Shown: positions 30,289 through 40,118, counted from the stretch's first letter. The stretch is DNA of 64,000 nt from Pseudomonas shirazensis (GCF_014268785.2 NZ_JABWRD020000001.1:2121001-2185000); one strand, 5' to 3'. Notes: generated by a model not told the origin, from the letters alone. Numbers and translations: made by a program.

Positions 30289-31482
30289 TTAGGGTTTGTC
30301 ATCGGGTGTCGGCGCCGCTGCGGGGGCAGCGTCGGTCGCCGGTACGGTTGGCGGGGTCGACGCAGGTGCGTCTGCCGGTGCATCCGCAGCAGGTGTCGGC
30401 TGATCTCCCGCTGCCGGTTCTGGCTGGTCAATCGCACCCGGCTGCGCCTGCGGCGCGGGGCTGGAGCGGTAGTCGCTGCGGCGCTTGAGTTGATACTCGC
30501 GCACTGCCGAGTTGTGGTTGTCGAGGTCGTCGGAAAACACGTGACTGCCGTCGCCCCGCGCAACGAAGTACAAACTGGTGCCGTTGGCCGGGTTCAGCGC
30601 GGCATGAATCGCCTCGCGGCCGACGATAGCGATCGGTGTCGGCGGCAGGCCACTGATGGTATAGGTATTGTAGGGTGTCGGTTCACGCAGGTCGGCCCGG
30701 GTGATCTTGCCGTTATAGCGCTCGCCCATGCCATAGATCACGGTCGGGTCGGTCTGCAGCATCATACCCAGCCGCAGGCGCCGCACGAACACCCCAGCAA
30801 TCTGCGCGCGCTCTTGCGGGATACCGGTTTCCTTCTCGACCAGCGAAGCCATGATCAGCGCCTGGTACGGGTCTCGGTAAGGCAGATCGGTGGCCCGCTC
30901 GGCCCATTCCTTGGCCAACACTTGCTCAAGACGCATGTACGCCTGCTGCAGGAACTCGACATCGCTCATGCCACGCACGAAACGGTAGGTATCCGGAAAG
31001 AAGCGCCCCTCAGGGAACACGCCACTATGGCCGAGTTTTTCCATCACCTCGGCATCGGACAGGCCGTCCAAGGTCTGGGTGATTTTCTCGTGCTTGGCCA
31101 CTGCCGCGCGCACCTGGCGGAAGGTCCAGCCCTCGACCAGAGTCAGGTTGTACTGCACAACATCGCCACGGCGCCAGGCATCGAACAGCTGGTTGACGGT
31201 CATGCCAGGTGTCAGCCGGTATTCACCGGTATGCAGTGGCGTGCCGGCCATGTTGAAGCGCCAGTAGAGGCGCAGCCAGACGGCATCGTCGAGCAAGCCG
31301 TCAGTCTGCATGCGGTAGAACATGCGATTGGGTGTGGTGCCGTTGGGCACCTCGAGCATCCGCTCCTGCTCGACGTGCAGGGGCTGCTCAAGGGCCGAAT
31401 GGACTTTCCAGGCCGACCAGCCCAACGCCAGACCGGCTAGGATCAGGCCTATTTCCAGCAGCAGGAGAAATTTGCGTCTCAC
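30289..31482 (-). CDS. mltG: Endolytic murein transglycosylase MltG (YceG)
   Basis: MltG is an inner-membrane lytic transglycosylase thought to end glycan strand growth. The 397-residue product has one amino-terminal membrane helix (FLLLLEIGLILAGLALGW), a LysM-like region and the YceG core with the catalytic glutamate in ASLVEKETGIPQERAQIAG. QTDPTVIYG and the C-terminal YLKRLP-like region TPIAIVGREAIHAALNP fit the family. A tail of about 60 residues rich in Pro, Ala, Asp and Gln follows the core and is longer than in E. coli. It is between pabC and tmk, four-gene order as in other Pseudomonas. Confidence 0.95.
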   Translation of the reverse strand: MRRKFLLLLEIGLILAGLALGWSAWKVHSALEQPLHVEQERMLEVPNGTTPNRMFYRMQTDGLLDDAVWLRLYWRFNMAGTPLHTGEYRLTPGMTVNQLFDAWRRGDVVQYNLTLVEGWTFRQVRAAVAKHEKITQTLDGLSDAEVMEKLGHSGVFPEGRFFPDTYRFVRGMSDVEFLQQAYMRLEQVLAKEWAERATDLPYRDPYQALIMASLVEKETGIPQERAQIAGVFVRRLRLGMMLQTDPTVIYGMGERYNGKITRADLREPTPYNTYTISGLPPTPIAIVGREAIHAALNPANGTSLYFVARGDGSHVFSDDLDNHNSAVREYQLKRRSDYRSSPAPQAQPGAIDQPEPAAGDQPTPAADAPADAPASTPPTVPATDAAPAAAPTPDDKP

Positions 31483-31485
31483 GAA

Positions 31486-32307
31486 TCAGGTATCCAGTAA
31501 CGTCCGGGCAACGGCCTGCAGTTTACGGGTGAGCGGCCCCGCCGGCCAGTTCAGCTTGAGCGCAGAGCACTCCAGTACCGGCCAGATTCCATACACGCTG
31601 TTGCAGAGAAAGACTTCCTCGGCCTGTTCCAGGTCAGCCAGGGCCAGATCACTCACCTGCACGCTGATACCCAGTGCCGGCGCTTGCGCCAGCAAGGCGC
31701 CGCGCATTACCCCGGCTACACCGCAGCGACTCAGCTCAGGCGTTTGCAGCACCCCGCCACGAACCATGAACAGATTGCTGTAAACGCCCTCAATGACCCG
31801 CCCGTGGCTGTCACAGACCAGCCCTTCGGCGTGCTCAGCGTCCTGCCATTCGGCGCGGGCAAGCACTTGCTCAAGGCGATTGAGGTGTTTGAGGCCGGCC
31901 AGCAGGGGTTGTTCCGCGAGGCGCGTCTGGCAGGCGAACAAACGCACGCCTTGCTCGGCATTGACTGCGGGATACTGTGGCAGCGGGCTACCCTGAAGGA
32001 TGCGCCGAGCCGCGACGCCAACGCCTGGAGCGTAGCCGCGCTGGCTATCGCCACGGGTAACGATCAGCTTGGCGACGCCGTCGCCGAGCTGGCTGGCAAA
32101 GCGCAGCAGTTCGTCGCGCACCAACGGCAGGTCGATGCTGATAGCCAGTCGCTGGCAGCCCAGTGCCAGGCGCTGCAAGTGCAGCTCCAGCAAGCTGGGC
32201 TTGCCGGCACGCACGGCGATGGTTTCGAACAGACCATCGCCGTAGGCCAGCCCGCGGTTGTGCAGGTTGACTGCAGCCGCGGGTTGGCCGTCGATCCAGC
32301 TGTGCAT
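31486..32307 (-). CDS. pabC: Aminodeoxychorismate lyase
   Basis: PabC (273 residues) is the PLP enzyme that releases 4-aminobenzoate from 4-amino-4-deoxychorismate for folate synthesis. NRGLAYGDGLFETIAV near the amino end and LKHLNRLEQVLARAEW with the PLP lysine are characteristic, as is LCNSVYGIWPV at the C-terminal side. Its ATG shares one base with the fabF stop (TGATG), so translation is probably coupled. The fabF-pabC-mltG order is the normal one. Confidence 0.96.
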   Translation of the reverse strand: MHSWIDGQPAAAVNLHNRGLAYGDGLFETIAVRAGKPSLLELHLQRLALGCQRLAISIDLPLVRDELLRFASQLGDGVAKLIVTRGDSQRGYAPGVGVAARRILQGSPLPQYPAVNAEQGVRLFACQTRLAEQPLLAGLKHLNRLEQVLARAEWQDAEHAEGLVCDSHGRVIEGVYSNLFMVRGGVLQTPELSRCGVAGVMRGALLAQAPALGISVQVSDLALADLEQAEEVFLCNSVYGIWPVLECSALKLNWPAGPLTRKLQAVARTLLDT

Positions 32308-33551
32308 CAGTCGGCGAACCGGCGGAACACCAGCGAGCCGTTGGTACCACCAAAGCCGAACGAGTTGGACAGCACCACGTCGATCGGCATGCTGCGGGCG
32401 TGATGGGCAACGAAGTCGAGATCGCAGCCCTCGTCCGGCTCGTCCAGGTTGATGGTCGGCGGCGCCATCTGGCTGTTGATTGCCAGCACGCTGAAGATCG
32501 CTTCCACGGCACCGGCAGCACCGAGCAGGTGACCCGTCATCGACTTGGTCGAGCTGACTGCCACCTTGTACGCATGCTCACCGAACACACGCTTGATCGC
32601 GGCCACTTCGGCGATATCGCCGGCCGGGGTCGAGGTGCCATGTGCATTGATGTAGCTGACTTCTTCCGGGGCGATGCCGGCATCGCGCAGGGCGTTGGTC
32701 ATGCAGCGCGCCGCACCCTCACCGGAATCCGGTGGCGAGGTCATGTGATAGGCATCACCGCTCATACCAAAGCCAACCAGCTCGGCATAGATGGTGGCGC
32801 CGCGCGCCTTGGCGTGCTCGAGCTCTTCGAGCACCAGTGCACCGGCACCGTCGGACAGCACGAAACCATCACGGCCCTTGTCCCACGGCCGACTGGCCCG
32901 GGTTGGCTCGTCATTGCGCGTCGACAGCGCACGCGAAGCACCGAAACCGCCCATGCCCAGGCCACACGCAGCCATTTCAGCGCCGCCGGCGATCATCACA
33001 TCGGCTTCACCGTAGGCAATGTTGCGCGCGGCCATGCCGATGCAATGGGTGCCGGTGGTGCAGGCAGTGGCGATGGCATAGTTCGGACCCTGCAGACCCA
33101 AATGGATCGACAGGAAGCCGGAGATCATGTTGATGATCGAACCAGGCACAAAGAACGGCGAGATGCGCCGCGGGCCTTGCTCGTGCAGGGTCCGGCTGGT
33201 CTCTTCGATATTGGTCAGGCCGCCGATGCCGGAGCCCATGGCCACGCCGATCCGCTCACGGTTGCTGTCGTTGATTTCCAGCCCGGCGTTACGGAACGCC
33301 TGGAAACCTGCGGCCAGGCCGTATTGAATGAACAGGTCGAGCTTGCGGGCCTCTTTGACCGACAGGTACTGCTCGACTTCAAAGCCTTTCACCGAGCCGC
33401 CAAAACGGGTGGAGTAGGCCGTCAGATCGGAGTGTTCGATCAGACCGATGCCACTGCGGCCAGCCAGAATGCCCTGCCAGGTACTCGGTACATCGGTACC
33501 CAGCGGCGACAGCATGCCCATACCAGTGACCACGACGCGTCTACGCGACAC
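32307..33551 (-). CDS. fabF: Beta-ketoacyl-ACP synthase II
   Basis: FabF (414 residues) condenses malonyl-ACP with growing acyl-ACP. The thiolase-fold catalytic residues are visible: Cys in [10 protein letters not shown], His in [11 protein letters not shown] and His in [14 protein letters not shown]. The start is GTG ([10 protein letters not shown]) at 33551 with GAGGAG upstream; the frame continues 15 codons further into the acpP-fabF spacer without match. It lies downstream of acpP after an attenuator-like terminator. Confidence 0.97.
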   Translation of the reverse strand: MSRRRVVVTGMGMLSPLGTDVPSTWQGILAGRSGIGLIEHSDLTAYSTRFGGSVKGFEVEQYLSVKEARKLDLFIQYGLAAGFQAFRNAGLEINDSNRERIGVAMGSGIGGLTNIEETSRTLHEQGPRRISPFFVPGSIINMISGFLSIHLGLQGPNYAIATACTTGTHCIGMAARNIAYGEADVMIAGGAEMAACGLGMGGFGASRALSTRNDEPTRASRPWDKGRDGFVLSDGAGALVLEELEHAKARGATIYAELVGFGMSGDAYHMTSPPDSGEGAARCMTNALRDAGIAPEEVSYINAHGTSTPAGDIAEVAAIKRVFGEHAYKVAVSSTKSMTGHLLGAAGAVEAIFSVLAINSQMAPPTINLDEPDEGCDLDFVAHHARSMPIDVVLSNSFGFGGTNGSLVFRRFAD

Positions 33552-33656
33552 AGTACTCTCCTCATTGTCCAATAACAGAGTCTCTTGCCGTTGCATTTTG
33601 CAGCAAAAGGCAATGGCAAAAGGCTCTTGGTGCCTGCTTCACACATCTCGCAAAGA

Positions 33657-33690
33657 AAAAACCGCACGCCAGTGACGGCAGTGCGGTTTT
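33657..33690 (-). terminator. Terminator/attenuator between acpP and fabF
   Basis: AAAACCGCAC and GTGCGGTTTT form a 10-bp stem with a 14-base loop, followed on the minus strand by a run of uridines. It should end most acpP transcripts, letting a small share reach fabF; this would set the high ACP to FabF ratio. Confidence 0.8.
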
Positions 33691-33720
33691 CCCCGACAAG
33701 AAGCGTCGACTACAGACGTC

Positions 33721-33957
33721 TTAAGCCTGGTGGCTGGTGACGTAGTCGATAGCAGCTTGAACGGTAGTGATTTTTTCGGCTTCTTCGTCAGGGATTTCGG
33801 TCTCGAATTCCTCTTCCAGAGCCATCACCAGCTCAACGGTGTCAAGCGAATCTGCACCCAAGTCTTCTACGAAAGAAGCACTGTTAGTTACTTCTTCTTC
33901 CTTGACGCCCAGTTGCTCGGCGACGATTTTCTTGACGCGCTCTTCGATGGTGCTCAT
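33721..33957 (-). CDS. acpP: Acyl carrier protein
   Basis: AcpP (78 residues, strongly acidic) carries acyl chains on a phosphopantetheine arm attached to the serine of [18 protein letters not shown] (near residue 37). It serves fatty acid synthesis and, through acyl-ACP, lipid A and phospholipid synthesis. The gene has a 215-base upstream gap from fabG, so it probably has its own promoter, and is followed by a terminator. AGGAG lies upstream of the ATG. Confidence 0.98.
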   Translation of the reverse strand: MSTIEERVKKIVAEQLGVKEEEVTNSASFVEDLGADSLDTVELVMALEEEFETEIPDEEAEKITTVQAAIDYVTSHQA

Positions 33958-34010
33958 ACCTAATTTTCACTCCTAATAGACATATGTCAGGCAGCTGGCC
34001 GGTGACCGAG

Positions 34011-34036
34011 TTTATAGCAAGACGCCTGCTTTTCAA
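34011..34036 (-). promoter_or_regulatory. Candidate acpP promoter
   Basis: On the minus strand TTGAAA (34031-34036) and TATAAA (34011-34016) lie in the fabG-acpP gap. The 14-base spacing is short for sigma-70, so the -35 may be a little further upstream. It would place the start about 45 bases before acpP. Confidence 0.35.
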
Positions 34037-34172
34037 GCGTAACGCGCCCCGCCATCAACTGGCTAAGTGGTCACTCGACCCTCTGCCCGGAATCTGGTTG
34101 CAGCTTTATAACGGATTTTAAGCTCGGAGTATGACTCTTTTTTGAAGCAATCCGTCACATTGAGTTGCGATG

Positions 34173-34913
34173 TTACATGTACATCCCGCCGTTCACAGGC
34201 ACTGTAGCACCTGTGACATAGGCTGCGCCGTCGGACGCCAGGAAAGCAACTACCTTGGCGATTTCGTCGGCTTGACCCAGACGGCCCAGCGGAATCTGGG
34301 TCTGCAACGCTTCACGTTGAGCCTCTGGCAGTTCACGGGTCATATCGGTGTCGATAAAACCTGGAGTTACCGAGTTGACAGTGATGTTGCGCGACCCGAC
34401 TTCACGTGCCAGAGCACGGCTGAAACCTTCCAGACCGGCTTTGGCGGCGGCATAGTTTACCTGACCGGCGTTGCCCATGGCACCCACAACCGAGCCGATG
34501 CTGATAATGCGGCCCCAACGCGCCTTGGTCATGCCGCGCAGCACGCCCTTGGACAGGCGGTAGAGGCTGTTGAGGTTGGTGTCGATCACGTCGAACCACT
34601 CGTCGTCTTTCATCCGCAGCATCAGGTTGTCGCGGGTGATGCCGGCGTTGTTGATCAGGATCGAGGTAGTGCCGAACTGTTCCTGGATCGCGGCCAGAAC
34701 GCCGTTGACCGACGCTTCATCAGTCACGTTCAGCTCCATGCCGGTGCCGGTGATGCCATGCTCCTTGAGCGTGGCAGCAATGCGCTCGGCGCCCGAGGCC
34801 GAGGTCGCGGTACCGATGACGGTAGCGCCCTGACGGCCCAGCTCGAGGGCGATGGCCTGGCCGATACCACGGCTGGCGCCGGTGACCAGTGCAACTTTAC
34901 CTTGCAGGCTCAT
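34173..34913 (-). CDS. fabG: 3-oxoacyl-ACP reductase
   Basis: FabG (246 residues) reduces beta-ketoacyl-ACP with NADPH. The short-chain dehydrogenase motifs are TGASRGIGQAIALELG near the amino end, NNAGITRDN, the serine region ISIGSVVGAMGN and catalytic YAAAKAGLEGF (Tyr-x-x-x-Lys). The start MSLQGKVALVTG at 34913 is preferred to a 17-codon longer frame that overlaps the fabD end. It lies directly after fabD. Confidence 0.97.
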   Translation of the reverse strand: MSLQGKVALVTGASRGIGQAIALELGRQGATVIGTATSASGAERIAATLKEHGITGTGMELNVTDEASVNGVLAAIQEQFGTTSILINNAGITRDNLMLRMKDDEWFDVIDTNLNSLYRLSKGVLRGMTKARWGRIISIGSVVGAMGNAGQVNYAAAKAGLEGFSRALAREVGSRNITVNSVTPGFIDTDMTRELPEAQREALQTQIPLGRLGQADEIAKVVAFLASDGAAYVTGATVPVNGGMYM

Positions 34914-34929
34914 GCAAGCTTCTCCAGTT

Positions 34930-35868
34930 TCAGGCCAGCGCCGCACGGGTGGCGGCGATGGCATCAGGGGTATTGAGGTTGTAGGTGGTCACGCCATCAG
35001 CGCAACGCTTGTTCAGGCCGGCCAGGACCTTGCCCGGGCCGCACTCGACCAGATTGACCGCGCCATTGGCCGCCAGGGTCTGCACGCATTCAACCCAGCG
35101 CACGGGCTGGTACAACTGGGCCAGCAGGTCTTGCTTGAGCACGCTCAGGTCAGCTGGGATGGCTGCAGAAACGTTCTGCACCACCGGGATCTGCGGCGCC
35201 TGCCATTCGATGGCGTTGACCGACTCGGCAAAGCGCTCGGCAGCAGGCTGCATCAGGGCGCAGTGCGACGGCACGCTGACCGCCAGCGGCAAGGCGCGTT
35301 TGGCGCCCTTGGCCTTGCACAGCTCCATGGCGCGATCTACTGCTGCCTTGTTGCCAGCAATGACCACCTGCCCTGGCGAGTTGAAGTTGACCGCGCTGAC
35401 CACTTGGTCTTCTGCTGCTTCAGCGCAGATGGCGACCACGACCTCGTCGTCCAGACCGAGAATCGCGGCCATGCCGCCATGGCCTGCCGGGACTGCTTCC
35501 TGCATCAGCTGGCCACGGCGCTCGACCAGGCGCACCGCGTCTTTCAGGCTGAGGCTACCGGCCGCTACCAACGCGCTGTACTCGCCAAGGCTATGCCCGG
35601 CGACGAACGCAGGCTTTGCGCCGCCTTGGGCCAGCCACAGGCGCCACAACGCAATGGAGGCGGTGAGGATGGCCGGCTGAGTCTTGTCGGTTTGATTGAG
35701 TTGCTCTTCCGGACCTTGCTGAACCAGTGCCCACAGGTCGTAGCCCAGAGCGTCGGAAGCTTCCTTGAAGGTTTCGACGATTACCGGCTCTACTGCGCCG
35801 ATTTCGGCGAGCATGCCCAGCGATTGGGAACCTTGACCCGGAAAGACAAATGCGAGGGATGCAGACAT
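34930..35868 (-). CDS. fabD: Malonyl-CoA--ACP transacylase
   Basis: FabD (312 residues) moves malonyl from CoA to ACP. FVFPGQGSQSLGML, the active-site serine in GHSLGEYSALV (near 92) and a later histidine in VPSHCALM are present. MSASLAFVFPGQ at 35868 is the start, since the preceding 37 codons have no similarity. It lies between plsX and fabG. Confidence 0.97.
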   Translation of the reverse strand: MSASLAFVFPGQGSQSLGMLAEIGAVEPVIVETFKEASDALGYDLWALVQQGPEEQLNQTDKTQPAILTASIALWRLWLAQGGAKPAFVAGHSLGEYSALVAAGSLSLKDAVRLVERRGQLMQEAVPAGHGGMAAILGLDDEVVVAICAEAAEDQVVSAVNFNSPGQVVIAGNKAAVDRAMELCKAKGAKRALPLAVSVPSHCALMQPAAERFAESVNAIEWQAPQIPVVQNVSAAIPADLSVLKQDLLAQLYQPVRWVECVQTLAANGAVNLVECGPGKVLAGLNKRCADGVTTYNLNTPDAIAATRAALA

Positions 35869-35995
35869 TGAACAAGCCCTTATGATCTTGTCGTCGGAGA
35901 GGATGCGCCCAGCCCATGGCTGTACGCAGAATCTGAAAACTTGGATGAATACGAAAACCCAGCGGTCACATTTAACCACCTCATGGCGATTATGC

Positions 35996-37006
35996 CTAAG
36001 GCAGCAGGTCTTCGAGGCGGCTGTGCAGGCGCCCTGGCAGGTTTTCCTCGATCTCGATCAGCGCCCGCTGGATAGCGCTCTGCAGGCCTTCTACCCCTGC
36101 CGAACCGTGACTCTTGATGACGATGCCCTGCAGACCGAGAAAACTCGCACCGTTGTGCCGTGCAGGCGCCAGGTCAGCCTGCAGGCGTTTGAGCAGCGGC
36201 ATGGCCAGCACGCCGACGGCGCGCGCCAGCACCCCCCTCTTGAACAGCGCCTCGATTCTGGTACTGATCATGGTTGCCAGACCCTCGCTGGACTTGAGCA
36301 GGATATTGCCGACAAAGCCGTCACACACCACTACATCGGCTTCACCGCGATACAGGCCATCACCCTCGACAAAGCCGACGTAGTTGATACCGCGAGCATT
36401 CTGCAGCAGCGTTGCCGCCAGCTTGACCTGCTGATTACCCTTGATGTCTTCGGTGCCGATGTTGAGCAGCGCAACGCGTGGGCGCTGAATGCCCAAGGCC
36501 TGCGCCGCCACCGAGCCCATCAACGCGAACTGGTAGAGATGCTCGGCACTGCAGTCAACGTTGGCGCCCAGATCGAGCAACTGGCAAAAGCCTGACTGGG
36601 TCGGGATCGCCGCCACCATGGCCGGCCGATCAATGCCTGGCACGGTCTTGAGGACAAAGCGCGACAGCGCCATCAGTGCACCGGTATTGCCGGCACTGAC
36701 GCAGGCCTGGGCCTTGCCGTCCCGCACCAGTTCAAGGGCAATGCGCATCGACGAATCAGGCTTGCTGCGCAACGCTTGCGAGGGCCGCTCATCCATCTCC
36801 ACCACTTCACTGGCCGCGACAATTTGCAGGCGCGCGCGATCGGCAGCTGCTAGGCCGCTGACGAGTGGTTCAAGAAGGGAGGGTTGACCGACGAGGGTCA
36901 GGTGCAGCGAGGGCGTAGCCGAGAGGCAAGCGATACTTGCCTGAACAATGTTGCGGGGACCGAAGTCCCCGCCCATTGCGTCGATCGCGATGATCTGAGC
37001 GGACAA
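35996..37006 (-). CDS. plsX: Phosphate acyltransferase PlsX
   Basis: PlsX (336 residues) makes acyl-phosphate from acyl-ACP for phospholipid synthesis. [17 protein letters not shown] near the amino end, GNTGALMA and [18 protein letters not shown] are typical. The start appears to be TTG at 37006, three bases after the rpmF stop; I saw no ATG in frame closer to the family start. rpmF-plsX-fabD is the usual order. Confidence 0.95.
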   Translation of the reverse strand: MSAQIIAIDAMGGDFGPRNIVQASIACLSATPSLHLTLVGQPSLLEPLVSGLAAADRARLQIVAASEVVEMDERPSQALRSKPDSSMRIALELVRDGKAQACVSAGNTGALMALSRFVLKTVPGIDRPAMVAAIPTQSGFCQLLDLGANVDCSAEHLYQFALMGSVAAQALGIQRPRVALLNIGTEDIKGNQQVKLAATLLQNARGINYVGFVEGDGLYRGEADVVVCDGFVGNILLKSSEGLATMISTRIEALFKRGVLARAVGVLAMPLLKRLQADLAPARHNGASFLGLQGIVIKSHGSAGVEGLQSAIQRALIEIEENLPGRLHSRLEDLLP

Positions 37007-37009
37007 GAT

Positions 37010-37192
37010 TTACTCGTCAGCGCCCTTGTCGATCACTTTGCGGCCACGGTAAACGCCTTCTGGCGAAACGTGGTGACGCAGGTGAATTTCACCGGTGGTT
37101 TTTTCTACCGACAGCGCGTTTTCCGACAGGGCATCGTGCGAACGACGCATGTCACGGGCAGAGCGGGATTTTTTGTTCTGCTGAACAGCCAT
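37010..37192 (-). CDS. rpmF: 50S ribosomal protein L32
   Basis: L32 (60 residues) begins [20 protein letters not shown], the standard basic amino terminus of this large-subunit protein. The C-terminal part has [19 protein letters not shown]. It lacks the zinc cysteines of some L32 forms. It lies between yceD and plsX and so links ribosome and lipid synthesis genes, as in most proteobacteria. Confidence 0.98.
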   Translation of the reverse strand: MAVQQNKKSRSARDMRRSHDALSENALSVEKTTGEIHLRHHVSPEGVYRGRKVIDKGADE

Positions 37193-37205
37193 AATTGATT
37201 AACTC

Positions 37206-37733
37206 CTAAACGTTTGGGTCACGCTTTAACTGCGCCAGGACGCTGAACGGGTTGGACCGCGTTACCTCGTCCTCGCTCGATTCGGGCTCATCGAGGCCCG
37301 CCGGCTGCTGGCATTCTTCCGGATGATGAGCAGGCACGATGGGCAAGGCGAGCAAAAGCTCTTCCTCGATCAGCGCCTGCAGATCCAAAGGATCTTCGCC
37401 CAGTTCCAGCACGTCATAGCCTTTCGGCAACGACTGGGTATTCGCACCCTCCTTCACCACCGCGTACGAACACTCGCTGTGGATCGGCAGGGTGACCAGC
37501 TCAAGACAACGCTGGCAAACCATTTTGACTTCGACGTCGAGCTCACTGTGGATAACCACGGCATGCTGTTCATCTCGTTCAAAATCGAACTTCGCCTGCA
37601 CCGTACCGACATTGTCGGAAAGCGGGTCGCAGAGTCTTTCCAAATCAGCGAGTTGCAACGAACCTTGAAGGGTTACGCCACGATCGGCTAATTTGCGCGG
37701 GTCAACGTGAGGTGGAATCGGGTCATTCAACAT
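37206..37733 (-). CDS. yceD: DUF177 (YceD) family protein
   Basis: The 175-residue protein belongs to the DUF177/YceD family, whose gene almost always precedes rpmF. CQRCLELVTLPIHSEC contains the conserved cysteine pair, and DLQALIEEELLLALPIVPAH is the C-terminal family motif. A role in 23S rRNA accumulation is reported for plant and E. coli relatives; it is not provable here. It is divergent from maf. Confidence 0.92.
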   Translation of the reverse strand: MLNDPIPPHVDPRKLADRGVTLQGSLQLADLERLCDPLSDNVGTVQAKFDFERDEQHAVVIHSELDVEVKMVCQRCLELVTLPIHSECSYAVVKEGANTQSLPKGYDVLELGEDPLDLQALIEEELLLALPIVPAHHPEECQQPAGLDEPESSEDEVTRSNPFSVLAQLKRDPNV

Positions 37734-37827
37734 AGGCGCAGCATTCTAGGGATGGCCCCCGCCCCTGTCAAAGGAAATTCGGTGGCAAGTGGATGATAGA
37801 ATCGGTTGATCTGCCAAGGAGTCTACC

Positions 37828-38406
37828 ATGCTGCCCCTGTTACTGGCTTCCAGCTCTGCCTACCGCCGCGAATTGCTCACCCGCCTGCGCCTGCCCTTCA
37901 CCTCGGCAAGCCCCGACCTAGACGAACAGCGCCTGCCGGACGAACCCGCCATCGCGCTGGTCAAGCGCCTGGCGCAGCAAAAGGCCGAGGCATTGGCCGC
38001 AGCCCACCCCGGCCATCTGATCATCGGCTCTGACCAGGTCGCGGTGCTGGGCGAACAGATCCTCGGCAAGCCACATACGTTCGAGCGCGCCCGCGAGCAG
38101 CTGCTTGCCGCCAGTGGCCAACAGGTCACCTTTCTGACCGGCCTGGCGCTGCTCAACAGCAGCAGCGGCCATTGTCAGGTCGACTGCGTGCCGTTCACGG
38201 TGGTCATGCGCGAGTTGAGCCAGGCCAGTATCGAGCGCTATCTGCGCGCAGAGCAGCCTTACGACTGCGCCGGCAGTTTCAAAGCCGAGGGATTGGGGGC
38301 AAGCCTGTTCCAGAGCACCCATGGCAGCGACGCGACCAGCCTGATCGGGCTGCCGCTTATTCGCCTGGTGGATATGCTGCTGGAAGAAGGCGTACAGGTG
38401 CCCTGA
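37828..38406 (+). CDS. maf: Maf-family nucleoside triphosphate pyrophosphatase (YceF type)
   Basis: The 192-residue protein is of the YceF (m7GTP) branch of Maf: LLLASSSAYRRELLTRLRLPF at the amino end (cited in parts) and IIGSDQVAVL, with KPHTFERAREQL as the following motif. It hydrolyses modified nucleotides such as 7-methyl-GTP to the monophosphate. It is divergent from yceD and convergent with sppA, and is the only plus-strand gene between 27.8 and 41 kb. Confidence 0.94.
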   Translation: MLPLLLASSSAYRRELLTRLRLPFTSASPDLDEQRLPDEPAIALVKRLAQQKAEALAAAHPGHLIIGSDQVAVLGEQILGKPHTFERAREQLLAASGQQVTFLTGLALLNSSSGHCQVDCVPFTVVMRELSQASIERYLRAEQPYDCAGSFKAEGLGASLFQSTHGSDATSLIGLPLIRLVDMLLEEGVQVP

Positions 38407-38413
38407 AGGGAAA

Positions 38414-38441
38414 CTGCTGGCCTGCACGCACAGGCCAGCAG
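38414..38441. terminator. Hairpin between maf and sppA
   Basis: An 11-bp perfect stem (CTGCTGGCCTG/CAGGCCAGCAG) with a six-base loop lies between the two convergent stops. No T run follows on either side, so it is a 3'-end hairpin rather than a classic terminator. Confidence 0.55.
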
Positions 38442-38444
38442 CGC

Positions 38445-39434
38445 TTAGCGCAGGGTCGGTCCCTGGAAGCCCATCCACATTGCCAGGTGCTCAGCTACGC
38501 TGGCGCCGATGCGTTTGGAGAAACGGTCGAACGGCGACTCCTGGACTGTGAAATCGACCAGATTCTTCTCGCCAACGATGTCTCTGGCGACATAGCTGGC
38601 ACTGCCCAGACCATCTACCAGACCTAGCGCCTTGGCCTGCTCACCGGACCAGATCAGGCCACTGAACAGCTCAGGGTGCTCTTTGTCCTTGAGCCTATCA
38701 CCACGCCCCTGTTTGACCATGGCAATGAACTGCTGGTGAGTGGTGTTGAGCACGCCCTGCCAGAACTCGGTTTCTTCAGGTTTTTGCGGCGAGAATGGAT
38801 CAAGGAACGCCTTGTGCTCACCCGCCGTATAGGTGCGCCGCTCGATGCCCAGCTTGTCCATGGCACCGACAAAGCCATAGCCCGCTGCGGTAACGCCGAT
38901 CGAGCCGACCAGGCTGGCCTTGTCGGCATAGATCTCATCGGCAGCACTGGCGATGTAATAGGCACCCGAGGCACCAAGATCGGTGATCACTGCGTACAGC
39001 TTGATCTGCGGGTATTCGGCGCGCAGGCGGCGAATCTCGTCATAGACGTAACCGGACTGCACCGGGCTGCCGCCTGGGCTGTTGATACGCATCACCACTG
39101 CTTTGGTATTGGCATCCTTGAATGCCTCGCGCAGGCTCTTGATCAGGTTGTCGGCACTGGCCGCCTCCTGATCAGCAATAACCCCACGCACCTCGACCAG
39201 TGCGGTATGGCTGCCACTGCGCGAAGCAGCGCCGTCCATACTCATCAGCGGCGAGAACAGGAACAGGATGCCGAACAGGTAAAGGAACGTCAGCAGCTTG
39301 AAGAAGATCCCCCAGCGTCGCGCTCGACGCTGCTCCTGCACACCAGCAAGGAGGGTTTTCTCCAGCAGCTTCCAGCTCTTGCGATCCTCACTCTCGACCA
39401 CTTCGGTCTCGGGCGCTTTCCACTCGTCAGCCAT
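38445..39434 (-). CDS. sppA: Signal peptide peptidase SppA-like S49 protease
   Basis: The 329-residue protein has one membrane helix near residues 45-65 (WGIFFKLLTFLYLFGILFLF) and an S49 protease core outside it. The serine is in GASGAYYIAS and the general-base lysine in ADKASLVGSIG, so it is of the short SppA type (family known to use a Ser/Lys dyad). RINSPGGSPVQSG is the preceding motif. It would digest cleaved signal peptides in the membrane. The start MADEWKAPE at 39434 is favoured over a GTG six bases upstream. Confidence 0.9.
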   Translation of the reverse strand: MADEWKAPETEVVESEDRKSWKLLEKTLLAGVQEQRRARRWGIFFKLLTFLYLFGILFLFSPLMSMDGAASRSGSHTALVEVRGVIADQEAASADNLIKSLREAFKDANTKAVVMRINSPGGSPVQSGYVYDEIRRLRAEYPQIKLYAVITDLGASGAYYIASAADEIYADKASLVGSIGVTAAGYGFVGAMDKLGIERRTYTAGEHKAFLDPFSPQKPEETEFWQGVLNTTHQQFIAMVKQGRGDRLKDKEHPELFSGLIWSGEQAKALGLVDGLGSASYVARDIVGEKNLVDFTVQESPFDRFSKRIGASVAEHLAMWMGFQGPTLR

Positions 39435-39440
39435 GCTCAC

Positions 39441-40118
39441 CTACCTTGGAATTGATAATTGCGCCGAACCTGCCAACCACTCGCGCAGCTGGGAAAAGTG
39501 ATCGATGCACACCTGCGGCCCGAACTCTGCCAGCGCCTGCAGCGACATAGCCCCGTAACCGACAGCCACCGAGTGCATGCCGGCGTTGTTGGCCATTTGC
39601 AGGTCGAACGCAGAATCTCCGACCATCAGCGCCTGGCCGGGTTCGGCGCGGCAATGGGCAAGAATTTCTTCAAGCATCAATGGGTGCGGCTTGCCGCGGG
39701 TTTCATCAGCCGCCCGAGTGATATCGAAAAAGTCTTCCCAGCCATTGGCCTTGAGCACCCGATCGAGCCCGCGACGGGCCTTGCCAGTAGCTACTGCCAG
39801 GCGATAGCCGTGGGCGCGAAACGCATCCAGCGACTCGACCACGCCGTCAAACAACGGTGACGGCTGCTGATCCAGCGCCATGTACACATCAGCATAGTGC
39901 TGACGGAAGCGTTCGACCTGCAGCGGCTCAAGATGCGGATACAGGGTCCAGATCGCCTCGCCCAGGGCCAGGCCGATAATGCCCTTGATTGCATCCTCGG
40001 CACTGGGCGCCTCACCGGCGCGCTCAGCGGCCTGATTCATCGCCAGAACGATGCGCCCGACAGAGTCAGCCAGGGTGCCATCCCAGTCAAAAATCAGCAG
40101 CTCGTAGGGTTTGCTCAT
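39441..40118 (-). CDS. HAD-family hydrolase (phosphoglycolate phosphatase-like)
   Basis: The 225-residue protein has all the HAD subfamily IA motifs: [14 protein letters not shown] near residue 10, [14 protein letters not shown] near 115 and [16 protein letters not shown] near 175. It is a small-molecule phosphatase similar to Gph, substrate not predictable. Its ATG overlaps the rluC stop by four bases and it is followed closely by sppA, so rluC-HAD-sppA form one operon. Confidence 0.92.
   Translation of the reverse strand: MSKPYELLIFDWDGTLADSVGRIVLAMNQAAERAGEAPSAEDAIKGIIGLALGEAIWTLYPHLEPLQVERFRQHYADVYMALDQQPSPLFDGVVESLDAFRAHGYRLAVATGKARRGLDRVLKANGWEDFFDITRAADETRGKPHPLMLEEILAHCRAEPGQALMVGDSAFDLQMANNAGMHSVAVGYGAMSLQALAEFGPQVCIDHFSQLREWLAGSAQLSIPR

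Noticed and set aside
32400-33575. 391-codon plus-strand frame opposite fabF
   Set aside because: fabF on the minus strand keeps all its catalytic residues; the opposite frame has no recognisable domain.
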